From NCBI RefSeq assembly GCF_019976975.1, contig NZ_AP024630.1, positions 5,146,001 through 5,210,000 of the forward strand: a stretch of DNA of 64,000 nt, given 5' to 3'. The position numbers and the translations under genes are program-made. The stretch's first letter is position 1. Each line of letters begins with the position of its first letter. Below are positions 25,973 to 34,361 of this stretch, piece after piece. The DNA is from Arthrobacter sp. NtRootA1. Lineage in GTDB: Bacteria; Actinomycetota; Actinomycetes; Actinomycetales; Micrococcaceae. The notes beneath the pieces were generated by a model that was not told the DNA's origin, searched no databases, and saw only the letters and a list, made by a program, of their open reading frames with translations.

Positions 25973-27259
25973 GCGAACCACCGACGGCGGGACGGCCGGA
26001 ACCCGCTGGCGCTTGGCATAGATCCGGGCTCGTTGGCTGGACAGGGCCAGGAGCACCAGGATGTCCGTGGCCAAGCCGGACAGGCCTGCCTCAAGCGTGA
26101 GATTGGTGGTCCCCGTGGAGGCGTCGATTGCCTGAACCACGATCGAGATGGAGCTGAGTCCCATCGCAATCACACGGGCGCCGTTGCTGCCCAGGAATAT
26201 CCGCCAGGCAAGGAATACCTCGCCGAACCCGAAGACCAGGACGATCGCAGCTATGGTGACGATTGCCGCCGTCGTGCTTTGTGGGTCAAGGCTGGCGTCC
26301 TCGATGGTGATGTCGCCGCCCGAGGTCAGCAACGTGACAGCCAAAGCCAGCGCCGCCAGGGCCCGGACGACCACGAGGAATGCGCCCGTCATGGTGGGTG
26401 CGGGGCGGCGGTCGCGGCTGTCCGTCTGACTGGCTGGCTGGTCGACGGGGACGGGCACTCGGCGGGCGTCGATGATGGGCAGATCGCCGTCCGTGGAGAT
26501 CGAGTCCCCTCCGCCATTGCGCGAGTGATATCCGGTGGAAAAGTCCTTGATGACACGGACGGTCACGGCAGGCTCAGCCTCGGCGACCGTCCGTACGATG
26601 TGGTCCCGCTCAACGTCGGTATTCTGCTCGATCTTGTGGGTGATCTGCAGGGTGAACAGCGAGAAACCAACGCTGCGATCGTAGGTGCCGGCGGCGAGCC
26701 AGTCCACCTTGTGCCCGCCGGGCAGCATCCAGCCCTCGGGGCAGCGCCAAAAGCGGACGTGGTGGCGTTTGCCAGGGTTGCTGTCCACTTCCTGCTGGTA
26801 GGCGAAGTCCTGTTGCCGATCGAACAAATACAGCGGACTGACCGGTGCCTGTGTGTAGCTCTCCCGCAGGATCGTTGAACTGATGATGCGGCGACTACTG
26901 GCAAAAGTCACGTCGTCGGCGATGGTCCAGCCCGCCGCACGCATGACCGCGTGGATCTGCGGCTCTGTGCCCATGAGGGCCACGTTCACGGGGTCACCGA
27001 GCAGTCCGTCGCTGGTCCGGGCGCGGCCGATGAAGTAGCCGGGGACGTAAATCGTGGTCAGGATCCGGTGCAGGCGAGGCAGCAGCAGGTAGGCCAGGAA
27101 GGCCCAGAACACGAAGGAGAACCACAGCTGGCCCCACCCCAGATGAAAGCTCTCCCCCACCAACAGGAATGCCAGCCACACCGCAGCGGCCCCACCAAGG
27201 ACGAAGAAAGCGTGGTCGAGTCGGCTATCCGTGACTCCTTTGTTTGGCGCTTTGTACAT
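25958..27259 (-). CDS. Membrane protein with LssY_C domain
   Basis: A 433-aa protein. Two N-terminal helices (FFVLGGAAAVWLAFLLVG; LWFSFVFWAFLAYLLLP) precede a soluble LssY C-terminal domain (about 80-250) with NVALMGTEPQIHAVMRAAGW, PVSPLYLFDRQQDFAYQQEV and KRHHVRFWRCPEGW. A charged linker and three to four further helices follow (from about 290). LssY_C was first seen at the end of PAP2/DedA-type phosphatases; its function is unknown. The stop codon falls inside repeat copy C. Confidence 0.78.
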   Translation of the reverse strand: MYKAPNKGVTDSRLDHAFFVLGGAAAVWLAFLLVGESFHLGWGQLWFSFVFWAFLAYLLLPRLHRILTTIYVPGYFIGRARTSDGLLGDPVNVALMGTEPQIHAVMRAAGWTIADDVTFASSRRIISSTILRESYTQAPVSPLYLFDRQQDFAYQQEVDSNPGKRHHVRFWRCPEGWMLPGGHKVDWLAAGTYDRSVGFSLFTLQITHKIEQNTDVERDHIVRTVAEAEPAVTVRVIKDFSTGYHSRNGGGDSISTDGDLPIIDARRVPVPVDQPASQTDSRDRRPAPTMTGAFLVVVRALAALALAVTLLTSGGDITIEDASLDPQSTTAAIVTIAAIVLVFGFGEVFLAWRIFLGSNGARVIAMGLSSISIVVQAIDASTGTTNLTLEAGLSGLATDILVLLALSSQRARIYAKRQRVPAVPPSVVRRVAS

Positions 27260-27380
27260 TCGGAACTCCCCCTGGGTGCACGTGCCCCTTAAGCTTCGCT
27301 TTTCGCCCTCCTCGTGTACACAGGCTCGGGCGTTAAGGTTCGACGCCGGAACTTAGCCAGCTGCCGCCGTCGAACACTAA

Positions 27381-27425
27381 AGCATTCCACTTGTGCCATT
27401 GACTGAGCATTCCACTTGTGTCATT
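27381..27425. repeat. Tandem 20-bp direct repeat upstream of padR
   Basis: AGCATTCCACTTGTGCCATT (27381-27400) and AGCATTCCACTTGTGTCATT (27406-27425) differ at one base and are spaced 25 bp start to start, about 2.4 helical turns. Lying 56-100 bp before the PadR start codon, they are candidate PadR-binding sites or an activator site. Confidence 0.55.
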
Positions 27426-27438
27426 CTTTTCTTAGAAA

Positions 27439-27456
27439 GCGTGACCCGGATCACGC
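27439..27456. promoter_or_regulatory. CRP/GlxR-type binding site candidate
   Basis: GCGTGA-CCCGGA-TCACGC is a perfect inverted repeat whose core GTGA-n6-TCAC is the CRP/GlxR consensus. It lies 25 bp before the padR start codon, suggesting catabolite control of the sulfatase operon. Its position close to the start would fit repression better than activation. Confidence 0.5.
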
Positions 27457-27480
27457 AATGACCCGCCAATGGAGAGAACA

Positions 27481-28083
27481 ATGAAGCTCGAACACATCCT
27501 TCTTGGAGTCCTGCTGGAGCACCCGAGCACGGGCTACGAGATCAAGAAGTACCTGGACACCCATGGCCGGTTCCTGCGCTCCAATACGCAGATGAGCCAG
27601 GTGTACCGCTCGCTCGGGAGCATGGAGAGCCAAGGTTGGGTGACCCACAGCGTGGACCCGCGGCCCGGCGCACAGGACGCAAAGACCTACCGCGTCACTG
27701 ATGAAGGAGCCACCGTGTTCCTCGATTGGCTCACCGGCCCGTATCACCCGGCCAGCCGTTTCCAGGACCCGGAACTCGGTGCACGGTTGTCCTTTTCCGG
27801 CTTCATGAGCGCCGAGCAACTCCTCCGGATTCTCGACGTCGAAATCCAGACCCGCCAGGACGAAATCGCCAGGTACCGCAACCGCGACCGCAGGGAACAA
27901 TGGGCTCCCACCATCGCCTTCGACACCGAGCTGGCCGAATCTGTGGGCGAGCGCCTGCACCTGATGGGCGCGAGCGCCATTGATGCCCACGTCGCTGGAC
28001 TGATCAGCCTGCGCAAGGAGCTCCTGGATGGACAGTTGTCGTCCCGCTCGCTCACCGCAGTACCGGCGGAGCTGCGACCATGA
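27481..28083 (+). CDS. PadR-family transcriptional regulator
   Basis: A 200-aa PadR protein: winged helix from MKLEHILLGVLLEHPSTGYEIKKYL to the conserved QMSQVYRSLGSMESQGWV, then the wing PGAQDAKTYRVTDEG, and a C-terminal helical dimerisation region (FLDWLTG onward). ATG at 27481 with GGAGAGAAC. It overlaps the sulfatase gene by 4 nt, so it most likely regulates that operon, with direct repeats at 27381-27425 as candidate operators. Confidence 0.88.
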   Translation: MKLEHILLGVLLEHPSTGYEIKKYLDTHGRFLRSNTQMSQVYRSLGSMESQGWVTHSVDPRPGAQDAKTYRVTDEGATVFLDWLTGPYHPASRFQDPELGARLSFSGFMSAEQLLRILDVEIQTRQDEIARYRNRDRREQWAPTIAFDTELAESVGERLHLMGASAIDAHVAGLISLRKELLDGQLSSRSLTAVPAELRP

Positions 28084-29846
28084 AGGCCATCATTCTCATG
28101 TTCGATAGCCTCAACAGACACATGCTGTCCCCCTACGCGGCGGACACGTTCGTAGATGCGCCCAACTTCGCCCGCCTGGCAGCAAAGACGGCCACGTTCG
28201 ACAATTTCTACGCCGGCTCGATGCCCTGCATGCCGGCCCGCCGCGAAATGCACACCGGGCGCCACAATTTCCTGCACCGCAGCTGGGGGCCGCTGGAACC
28301 ATTCGACGATTCCATGCCGGAGATGCTGGGAAAAGCAGGAGTGCACACGCATCTCGTATCAGACCACCCGCACTATTGGGAGGACGGAGGCGCTACCTAT
28401 CATCCCCGGTACAGCACCTGGGAGTTCTTCCGTGGCCAGGAGGGCGACCCGTGGAAGGGTGTAGTAAATCCTTCCGGCGGAAGCCAGGACTGGCGTGCCG
28501 GGATGAAGCGGCAGGACCTGATCAACCGCAGTTACATGCCCACCGAGGCAGACCACTCGCAGACCAAAACCGTGGACGCCGGCCTGCACTTCATCGATAC
28601 GAACCATGAAGCAGACAAGTGGATGCTCCAAATCGAGCTTTTCGATCCGCACGAGCCCTTCTTCACCCACAGCAAATACAAGGCTTTGTACGAGCATGAT
28701 TACGACGGCCCCGAATTCGACTGGCCGGGATACCAGAAGGTCACCGAACCTAAGGATCAGGTGGAGCACGCCCGCTACGAATATGCCGCTTTGGTCTCGA
28801 TGTGCGACAAGTCGCTGGGCCGGGTCCTGGATGCCATGGATCAGTACAACCTTTGGGAAGACACCCTCCTCCTGGTGAACACGGACCACGGCTTCCTGCT
28901 CGGCGAACACGGCTGGTGGGCCAAGTCTGTTCAACCATGGTTCAACGAACTCGTGCACCTGCCCATGTTCCTCTGGGACCCGCGCACCGGAGGCAAGGAC
29001 ACCCGGCGTGGCGCCCTCGCCCAGACGATCGACATTGCACCCACCATGCTGCGCTTCTTCGGCGTCGAACCTACGAAAGACATGCAAGGCCAGGATCTGG
29101 CCGCAGTGCTGCAGGACGACAGCGAAGTGCGTGAGGCAGCCCTCTTCGGTATCCACGGTGGCCACGTCAACGTCACTGACGGCCGATACGTTTACATGCG
29201 TGCCGCCGTCGATCCTTCCAATGCACCGCTGGAGGATTACACGCTGATGCCCACCCACATGCGGTCTCGGTTCTCTACGGCCGAACTCGCGCAGTGGGCG
29301 CCTGCGGAAGCGTTCAGCTTCACCAAGGGACTGCGGACAATGCAGCTCCAGACCACCTCCATGATGAACTCATGGGTCCACGGAACCCTCCTGTTTGACC
29401 TGGAAACCGATCCCGGCCAAACAAACCCAATCATCGATGACGAGCTGGAACTGCGGCTCCTGAAAACACTGGCCAAACTTATGCACGCCAACGATGCACC
29501 GGAAAGCCAGTTCCAGCGGCTCGGAATCCCTTTCGACGCCGAACCCACGGCCCAGCACCTGCTCGCCGCCCAGCAAGCGGACAGGGCGCGGCTCGCTTTG
29601 GAACCCCTGCCTCCGATCGACAGCTTCGCCGACGGCGGAGCGGCCCTGACACTGCCCCTTCTGGAACTGCTCCAGGACGTCCGCGGCCGCGAAGCCGTGG
29701 AGAAGCACCTCCCCGGCCTCATCAGCACTGAACTGGTTAACATCCCCGCCCAGCTCAGCCTCTACCAGCTCGCAGCCGTCATCCCGGTTTCCTCGAGCGC
29801 CCTCGGGTCCATTGCCGAGGAACTGGCTGCCGTCCCCACGGCGTAA
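28080..29846 (+). CDS. Cytoplasmic Cys-type sulfatase (alkaline phosphatase superfamily)
   Basis: A 588-aa sulfatase. The N-terminal MFDSLNRHML metal site and the signature CMPAR (Cys50-x-Pro52-x-Arg54, in GSMPCMPARREMHTGR) identify a sulfatase whose Cys is converted to formylglycine; NTDHGFLLGEHG supplies later metal ligands. There is no signal peptide, so it acts on an imported sulfate ester. The maturation enzyme is not in this window. It is followed 59 nt later by an MFS transporter, the probable importer of its substrate. Choline-sulfatase-like or aryl sulfatase specificity cannot be decided. Confidence 0.88.
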   Translation: MKAIILMFDSLNRHMLSPYAADTFVDAPNFARLAAKTATFDNFYAGSMPCMPARREMHTGRHNFLHRSWGPLEPFDDSMPEMLGKAGVHTHLVSDHPHYWEDGGATYHPRYSTWEFFRGQEGDPWKGVVNPSGGSQDWRAGMKRQDLINRSYMPTEADHSQTKTVDAGLHFIDTNHEADKWMLQIELFDPHEPFFTHSKYKALYEHDYDGPEFDWPGYQKVTEPKDQVEHARYEYAALVSMCDKSLGRVLDAMDQYNLWEDTLLLVNTDHGFLLGEHGWWAKSVQPWFNELVHLPMFLWDPRTGGKDTRRGALAQTIDIAPTMLRFFGVEPTKDMQGQDLAAVLQDDSEVREAALFGIHGGHVNVTDGRYVYMRAAVDPSNAPLEDYTLMPTHMRSRFSTAELAQWAPAEAFSFTKGLRTMQLQTTSMMNSWVHGTLLFDLETDPGQTNPIIDDELELRLLKTLAKLMHANDAPESQFQRLGIPFDAEPTAQHLLAAQQADRARLALEPLPPIDSFADGGAALTLPLLELLQDVRGREAVEKHLPGLISTELVNIPAQLSLYQLAAVIPVSSSALGSIAEELAAVPTA

Positions 29847-29905
29847 CTCCAAGCCAGTGACACATCCCCAACCCAGCCTGACAATGTAGACAGGACCTAC
29901 AGCCC

Positions 29906-31264
29906 ATGACCACCCAACCCAGCCCTGCCCTCTCCACGGAAGCTCCAGCTGAAGGAGCAGCCCAAGCCAGCAAAGTTCCCCACCGCTGGCGAAACCTCGC
30001 TGTCCTCACCGGCGTTACCGTGGTGGACAATACGGAAGCCGGCCTCAGTGCCACGCTCTTCCCGACCATTGCGGCAGCCCTGAAACTGCAGAGCAGCCAC
30101 CTTGGCCTGCTCGCCGCACTCGGCAAAATCATCGCTGTCCCTGCCGGTCCGGCGTGGGCATGGCTTGCCGGGAAGATCGGCCGACGGAAAGCTCTGATCG
30201 CCACAACCCTGGCAGGTGGCGTCTTCGGTATAGCGGCAGGTTTCTCGCAGGACTTCGTTCAACTGTTGATCCTCAACACCCTGATGTCGGCGTCGATCAT
30301 CGGCGGAAGCCCGATCGCCAACGCGATCATCGCGGACTCCTTCGATGACAGCCAGCGCGGCAAGGCTGCGGGTTACTTCTACGGATTCATGAGCCTCATC
30401 AGCTCCTTCATTGCCCCGCTCATCGCCTTGTTCACAGGCATCACTGACGGCTGGCGGTTCGGCATGTGGACCATCGGTGGCATCTGCATCCTGGCTGGCC
30501 TGTTGGTGGCGTTGCTCCTGAAAGATCCTGGTGTGGGCGCTTCCGAGAAGCAGCTCGCAGACCTCAGCGCCCGCGAGCGCCTCGCCCCGAAAGTCACGGT
30601 CCGCTCGGTGGCCTCGCTGTTCCGGATTCCAAGCTTCTCCATCATGATGCTTTCCCGCCTGCTCTCCGGGCATCTCCTCATCACGATCTTCGGCATCCAG
30701 TTCCTCGTGGTGGAACGGGGCTTCACCAATGCCGTGGCCGCCATTGTCCTGGTGCCCTTTGGGCTCGGCTACTTTGCCGGGACCGCCGGCGGCGGCTGGC
30801 TCGTCTCCCTCCTGGACCGGATCCTTCCCGACCGTGGCCGGGTTGCCTACCTGCAGGGCGCCCAGGTTCTCTTCGCCGCCGTCGCATTCTTCGCAACCCA
30901 ATTCGACTACCACAACATCGGCATCTACAGCGCGTTCTGGGCCCTGATCGGCTTCGCCCAAGGAGCGAACCCACCCGCCAACCGTCCAATCGTCGCAGCC
31001 GTCGTCCTGCCGGAACTTCGCGGCCAGGCCTTCGCTATCTTCCTGACCGTTTTCGAGACGATCGGGTGGGCCGTCTTCTCCCTCGGAGCGGGCGCCCTGG
31101 CCTCCAGCCTCGGGATCCAGGCCGTGTTCCTCTGGACGCTGGTGATCCTCATGCTGGTCAATGCGGCCGTCCTCACCGCCCTCTACTTCTGCTACCCGAG
31201 GGACGTGGAGCGTGTCCGTGACACGTTGGAGCGGCGCCGGCAGGAAGCACTGCACCAAGCCTGA
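29906..31264 (+). CDS. MFS transporter (sulfatase operon)
   Basis: A 452-aa major facilitator with about 12 hydrophobic segments. The loop 2-3 signature is present as WAWLAGKIGRRKALI, and there is a central hydrophilic loop around KDPGVGASEKQLADL. It shares strand and operon with PadR and the sulfatase, so it likely takes up an organic sulfate ester or exports the product. A large stem-loop terminates the operon at 31271. Confidence 0.85.
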   Translation: MTTQPSPALSTEAPAEGAAQASKVPHRWRNLAVLTGVTVVDNTEAGLSATLFPTIAAALKLQSSHLGLLAALGKIIAVPAGPAWAWLAGKIGRRKALIATTLAGGVFGIAAGFSQDFVQLLILNTLMSASIIGGSPIANAIIADSFDDSQRGKAAGYFYGFMSLISSFIAPLIALFTGITDGWRFGMWTIGGICILAGLLVALLLKDPGVGASEKQLADLSARERLAPKVTVRSVASLFRIPSFSIMMLSRLLSGHLLITIFGIQFLVVERGFTNAVAAIVLVPFGLGYFAGTAGGGWLVSLLDRILPDRGRVAYLQGAQVLFAAVAFFATQFDYHNIGIYSAFWALIGFAQGANPPANRPIVAAVVLPELRGQAFAIFLTVFETIGWAVFSLGAGALASSLGIQAVFLWTLVILMLVNAAVLTALYFCYPRDVERVRDTLERRRQEALHQA

Positions 31265-31270
31265 CCCCGT

Positions 31271-31322
31271 AGTTAAAGCTCGACGTCGGCACTCAGGTGA
31301 GTGCCGACGTCGAGCTTTAACT
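31271..31322. terminator. Bidirectional terminator, long perfect hairpin
   Basis: 25-bp perfect arms (31271-31295 and 31298-31322) with a 2-base loop, flanked by AGTTAAAG/CTTTAACT so U-tracts form on both strands. It ends the MFS gene and the convergent epimerase gene. The inner TGAGTGCCGACGTCG is shared with elements at 36663 and 45206. Confidence 0.85.
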
Positions 31323-32294
31323 GGTGGCGAGGTTGCCGACGCTGAGTTGTTTGTGGTCGATGAGCCACTCGATGGACTCTCGCACCGCCTGTTCCGGCTC
31401 ATACCGGGGCGCGTAACCCAGCAGGGACTTGGCTTTATCGATGCTGAAGCAATGGTTGCGCGACAGGTGGCTCCAGCTCGTATCCGCGTGCCCGGGCGCG
31501 GTGTTCCTGCGGAACTCCTCCCAGCTGACTGGCTCGAGGCGAGGTTCCTGCCCGAACCAGGACGCCGCGATCCCGACGTATCCGCGAACTGTCAGGGCGG
31601 TGGGAGCGACGATGTTGAAGTCCTCCCCGGCCGCCGCTTCACGACGCTGGACGGCTTTCTCGAAGGCTTGCGCGACGTCGTCGGCGTGCACGTGATGCAT
31701 CAGCTCGGTGCCACCTCCGGGAACCTGTAGCAGCCGCCCGGCGGAGATCGTCTCCCACACGGATGGGTCCAGGTTTCCAAGTGGCCCGATCGGCTGCCAT
31801 CCAGGTCCGACGATGTGACCGGGGTGCAACGACGTCGTAGCCAGCCCGCCGGAAGCCGTCTCTTCTTGCAACATGCGGGCGATTGCGCGCTTCTGGATGC
31901 CATACTCATCGGTTGGGGCCGCAGCAGAATCCGAGCCCTCCGCGATGGGCAGCTTCATGCTGGCGCCATACCGCCAAATAGAACCGCAGTGCAGGAGGTG
32001 GCCCACCTCGCCGCGGAGTCGGTTCACCAGCGCGGTGGCGGAGTCGAGCGTAAAGCAGACCAGGTCAATCACGACGTCGGCACCCAGTTCCACGATCCGG
32101 TCACCGAAGGTGCCGTCCCGGTCCTCCTGCTCCCGGTCCGCTGTGACCTGGCGGACCTGCTGCCACTCGGGTGTATCGGTGTAGGCCTGGCGGATTCCGC
32201 GGCTGATGTTGGTCACCTCATGGCCGGCACTAACGAGTCTGGGCACGAGGAACGAACCAATGTGGCCACTTCCGCCGATGACAACTATTTTCAT
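31317..32294 (-). CDS. NAD(P)-dependent epimerase/dehydratase-like extended SDR
   Basis: A 325-aa Rossmann protein beginning MKIVVIGGSGHIGSFLVPRL (GGxGxxG motif) with a central SIWRYG and YGIQKR containing the Tyr-x3-Lys-like pair, and HVHADDVAQAF typical of NAD-dependent epimerases and isoflavone-reductase-like proteins. The start at 32294 is chosen for the GGxGxxG context; the frame is open 72 codons further but without family similarity. Substrate unknown. Its stop codon lies within the terminator hairpin. Confidence 0.82.
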   Translation of the reverse strand: MKIVVIGGSGHIGSFLVPRLVSAGHEVTNISRGIRQAYTDTPEWQQVRQVTADREQEDRDGTFGDRIVELGADVVIDLVCFTLDSATALVNRLRGEVGHLLHCGSIWRYGASMKLPIAEGSDSAAAPTDEYGIQKRAIARMLQEETASGGLATTSLHPGHIVGPGWQPIGPLGNLDPSVWETISAGRLLQVPGGGTELMHHVHADDVAQAFEKAVQRREAAAGEDFNIVAPTALTVRGYVGIAASWFGQEPRLEPVSWEEFRRNTAPGHADTSWSHLSRNHCFSIDKAKSLLGYAPRYEPEQAVRESIEWLIDHKQLSVGNLATS

Positions 32295-32401
32295 GGGTAC
32301 TCTTCGCCTTTGGGCCTGCGTGGGTTGGAGTTCCAGAGTAGCTGCCAGAATTGTTCGATCATCGGCGACACATTTAGGCAGGTGGCGGACAGGTACAAGG
32401 T

Positions 32402-32971
32402 ATGAGTCATCTATCGAGAGCCCCTGATAGGGCGGACGCCTTCCGGTCGTTATACGAAGCTGCATATCCGGACCTTTTGCGGTTTGTTCAGCGACGGACG
32501 GAACCAGCAAGTGCTGAGGACGTGGTCGCAGAGGCGTTTCTCATTGTCTGGAAACGCTTCTCTGAAGCTCCAGCGGATGAAAGTGAAGCCCGAGCCTGGC
32601 TTTTCGGAATTGCACGGAATCTCCTCCTGAACGCTCACCGTGGAGATCGGCGACGTCAAGCGTTAGGTGTTCGGCTGGCTCAAACAACAACGGATGCTTT
32701 CAACGCCTCGCATGCCGAACTGGTCGATCACCGCATTGATCTGAGCCGTGCTTGGCAGCTTCTATCTGAAGCTCATCAGGAAACCCTGGGACTCGCCGTG
32801 TTTGAAAACCTTGCCGCGCCGCAGGCTGCCAAAGTCCTGGGAATCTCACCGGTGGCTTTCCGTCTGAGATTGACTCGCGCCAGACGGGCCTTGCGGCTCC
32901 TCCTTGACCACCTCCCTCATCCTGCTTCCGATACTTCGGCGGCATCACCTGAAAAGGCAGCAACGCTATGA
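32402..32971 (+). CDS. ECF-type RNA polymerase sigma factor
   Basis: A 189-aa sigma-70 family protein: region 2 (YPDLLRFVQRRTEPASAEDVVAEAFLIVWKRF, then ARAWLFGIARNLLLNAHR) and region 4 (LGLAVFENLAAPQAAKVLGISPVAFRLRLTRARRAL). It overlaps by 4 nt a gene for a single-pass membrane protein, the usual sigma/anti-sigma layout. The target promoters are unknown; no obvious ECF promoter was identified upstream. Confidence 0.88.
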   Translation: MSHLSRAPDRADAFRSLYEAAYPDLLRFVQRRTEPASAEDVVAEAFLIVWKRFSEAPADESEARAWLFGIARNLLLNAHRGDRRRQALGVRLAQTTTDAFNASHAELVDHRIDLSRAWQLLSEAHQETLGLAVFENLAAPQAAKVLGISPVAFRLRLTRARRALRLLLDHLPHPASDTSAASPEKAATL

Positions 32972-33789
32972 AAAGTGATCAGAGACTCGACACACTTCTG
33001 CGCTCCATGGACGCAGCAGAACAAGGTACACCGCCGGATCCTATCCGGGCGCACGCGGACCTGAACCGCATACTCAGTTCTCAACCAGCAAATGCCTCCA
33101 GCAGCACATTGCCGGATAGGCACGAGTCCAATAAACCCAAGATCCGCCAGCGCCGACGCGCGCTCACTCTTGCGGGCCTGGCAGCAGCAGTTACAGCCGG
33201 ATTTGTCATCATGCCGGCGCTCTCGGGAGGTGACCCGGCCTTCGCGACCTGGACGGCAGCCCCCGGAACACTCACTGGCTCAGACCGTGACAACGCCGTC
33301 TCAGACTGCCGTAACTCGAAACAGAACGTAGGCGGTGGCATGTACTCGACCGAACTTTCGGCTGCGGAAGTAGCCATCGCCGAGCGGCGCGGTGCCTGGG
33401 TCACGGTCGTTCTCACTGGAGCTGACGGCTTTGAAGCAACATGCACTACCGATGTCACGGCAGCCTGGTTCCGCAAAGGGATCATAGGTTCCATCGGTAA
33501 ACCGGCTAATGTCACCGCCCTCCCCGCCCGAGGCATCGCTGCTACTCAACTGGGAACGGGAGTAATCGCAGACAAGCCCATCTCGATTGCGTCAGGCCGC
33601 GTGGGTGCCGATGTCACAGGTGTTTCCTACACCAACGCTGACAAGGAAGAAGTGCTCGCCACCGTAGCGAAAGGCCAATTCGCCTTTTGGCTTCCCGGAA
33701 ATGAGTTGCAGAACGCGACTGACCGAGGAGTGCCCGTTCACGTGACGTACAGCGATGGTTCCAGTGAAATCCAACTGCTTGACTTCTGA
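32968..33789 (+). CDS. Single-pass membrane protein, putative anti-sigma factor
   Basis: A 273-aa protein: short cytoplasmic N-terminus (MKSDQRLDTLLRSMDAAEQG), basic stretch KIRQRRR, one membrane helix (about 65-84) and an extracellular domain of roughly 185 residues with a few cysteines (SDCRNS, EATCTT). It is coupled to the ECF sigma gene. The zinc anti-sigma motif (HxxxCxxC) is absent and the cytoplasmic part is only about 60 residues, so it would be an atypical anti-sigma factor. The outer domain may sense an envelope signal. Confidence 0.7.
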   Translation: MKSDQRLDTLLRSMDAAEQGTPPDPIRAHADLNRILSSQPANASSSTLPDRHESNKPKIRQRRRALTLAGLAAAVTAGFVIMPALSGGDPAFATWTAAPGTLTGSDRDNAVSDCRNSKQNVGGGMYSTELSAAEVAIAERRGAWVTVVLTGADGFEATCTTDVTAAWFRKGIIGSIGKPANVTALPARGIAATQLGTGVIADKPISIASGRVGADVTGVSYTNADKEEVLATVAKGQFAFWLPGNELQNATDRGVPVHVTYSDGSSEIQLLDF

Positions 33790-33823
33790 GCTCCCTGACG
33801 AAGTAAGGTCCGGCGTCTACAGC

Positions 33824-34165
33824 TCAGACGTTCGGGCGCCCTGGAATCAGCTCTGGGAGCTGATTTGGTCCGGTCAGGAAATGTCCAATGAAGGTTACGC
33901 CCTCAGACGTGGCATCAAATTTATCGATCAGGACGTCAGCAGGCTCATAAAACACGTCACCGGCTCGCAAAATCCTCTGCTCCCCACCGTCGACTTGAAA
34001 CACAACCGAGCCAGTTTCAATAACTCCGAACACCGGACCGTTGTGATGATGCGGACCCCCGATAACATCCGGCTGCATGGTGATGCGGCGAATGTGCATT
34101 CCTGCAGTGACTCTGTCGTCGAAGGGCTGCTCAAGGAGAGTTACTCGCACAACTGGTTCCGTCAT
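33824..34165 (-). CDS. Small cupin-domain protein
   Basis: A 113-aa single cupin. The motif 1 region reads GGPHHHNGPVFGVIETGSVVFQVDGGEQ (three His for metal) and motif 2 LRAGDVFYEPADVLIDKFDA. The frame is open further upstream but only the part from the ATG at 34165 resembles the family. Cupins of this size occur as metal-binding enzymes or ligand-binding proteins; no specific function is claimed. It is convergent with the anti-sigma-like gene. Confidence 0.75.
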   Translation of the reverse strand: MTEPVVRVTLLEQPFDDRVTAGMHIRRITMQPDVIGGPHHHNGPVFGVIETGSVVFQVDGGEQRILRAGDVFYEPADVLIDKFDATSEGVTFIGHFLTGPNQLPELIPGRPNV

Positions 34166-34361
34166 GCCCTCATTCTGCCAGTTGCCGACTCTTAGAACCC
34201 ACGATTGGCCAGCAACCTGACGACTCACTTCTCCCAAGCTCGACAAACCCCATGCCGTCGTGACTAGCATGAATACTCCGGGCAAGCCCGGGTACGTGAC
34301 CTCTTGAACGACCCCCTCGGACGGTCGGCGTTGACGCGGCGACCACGTAAAGGAGAAAGCT

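Noticed and set aside
28359..29258. 299-codon open frame on the minus strand
   Set aside because: Antisense to the sulfatase, whose frame contains CMPAR and the metal motifs.
29897..31402. 501-codon open frame on the minus strand
   Set aside because: Antisense to the MFS gene; the translation is Glu/Gly/Asp-rich without domains, and it runs through the terminator hairpin.
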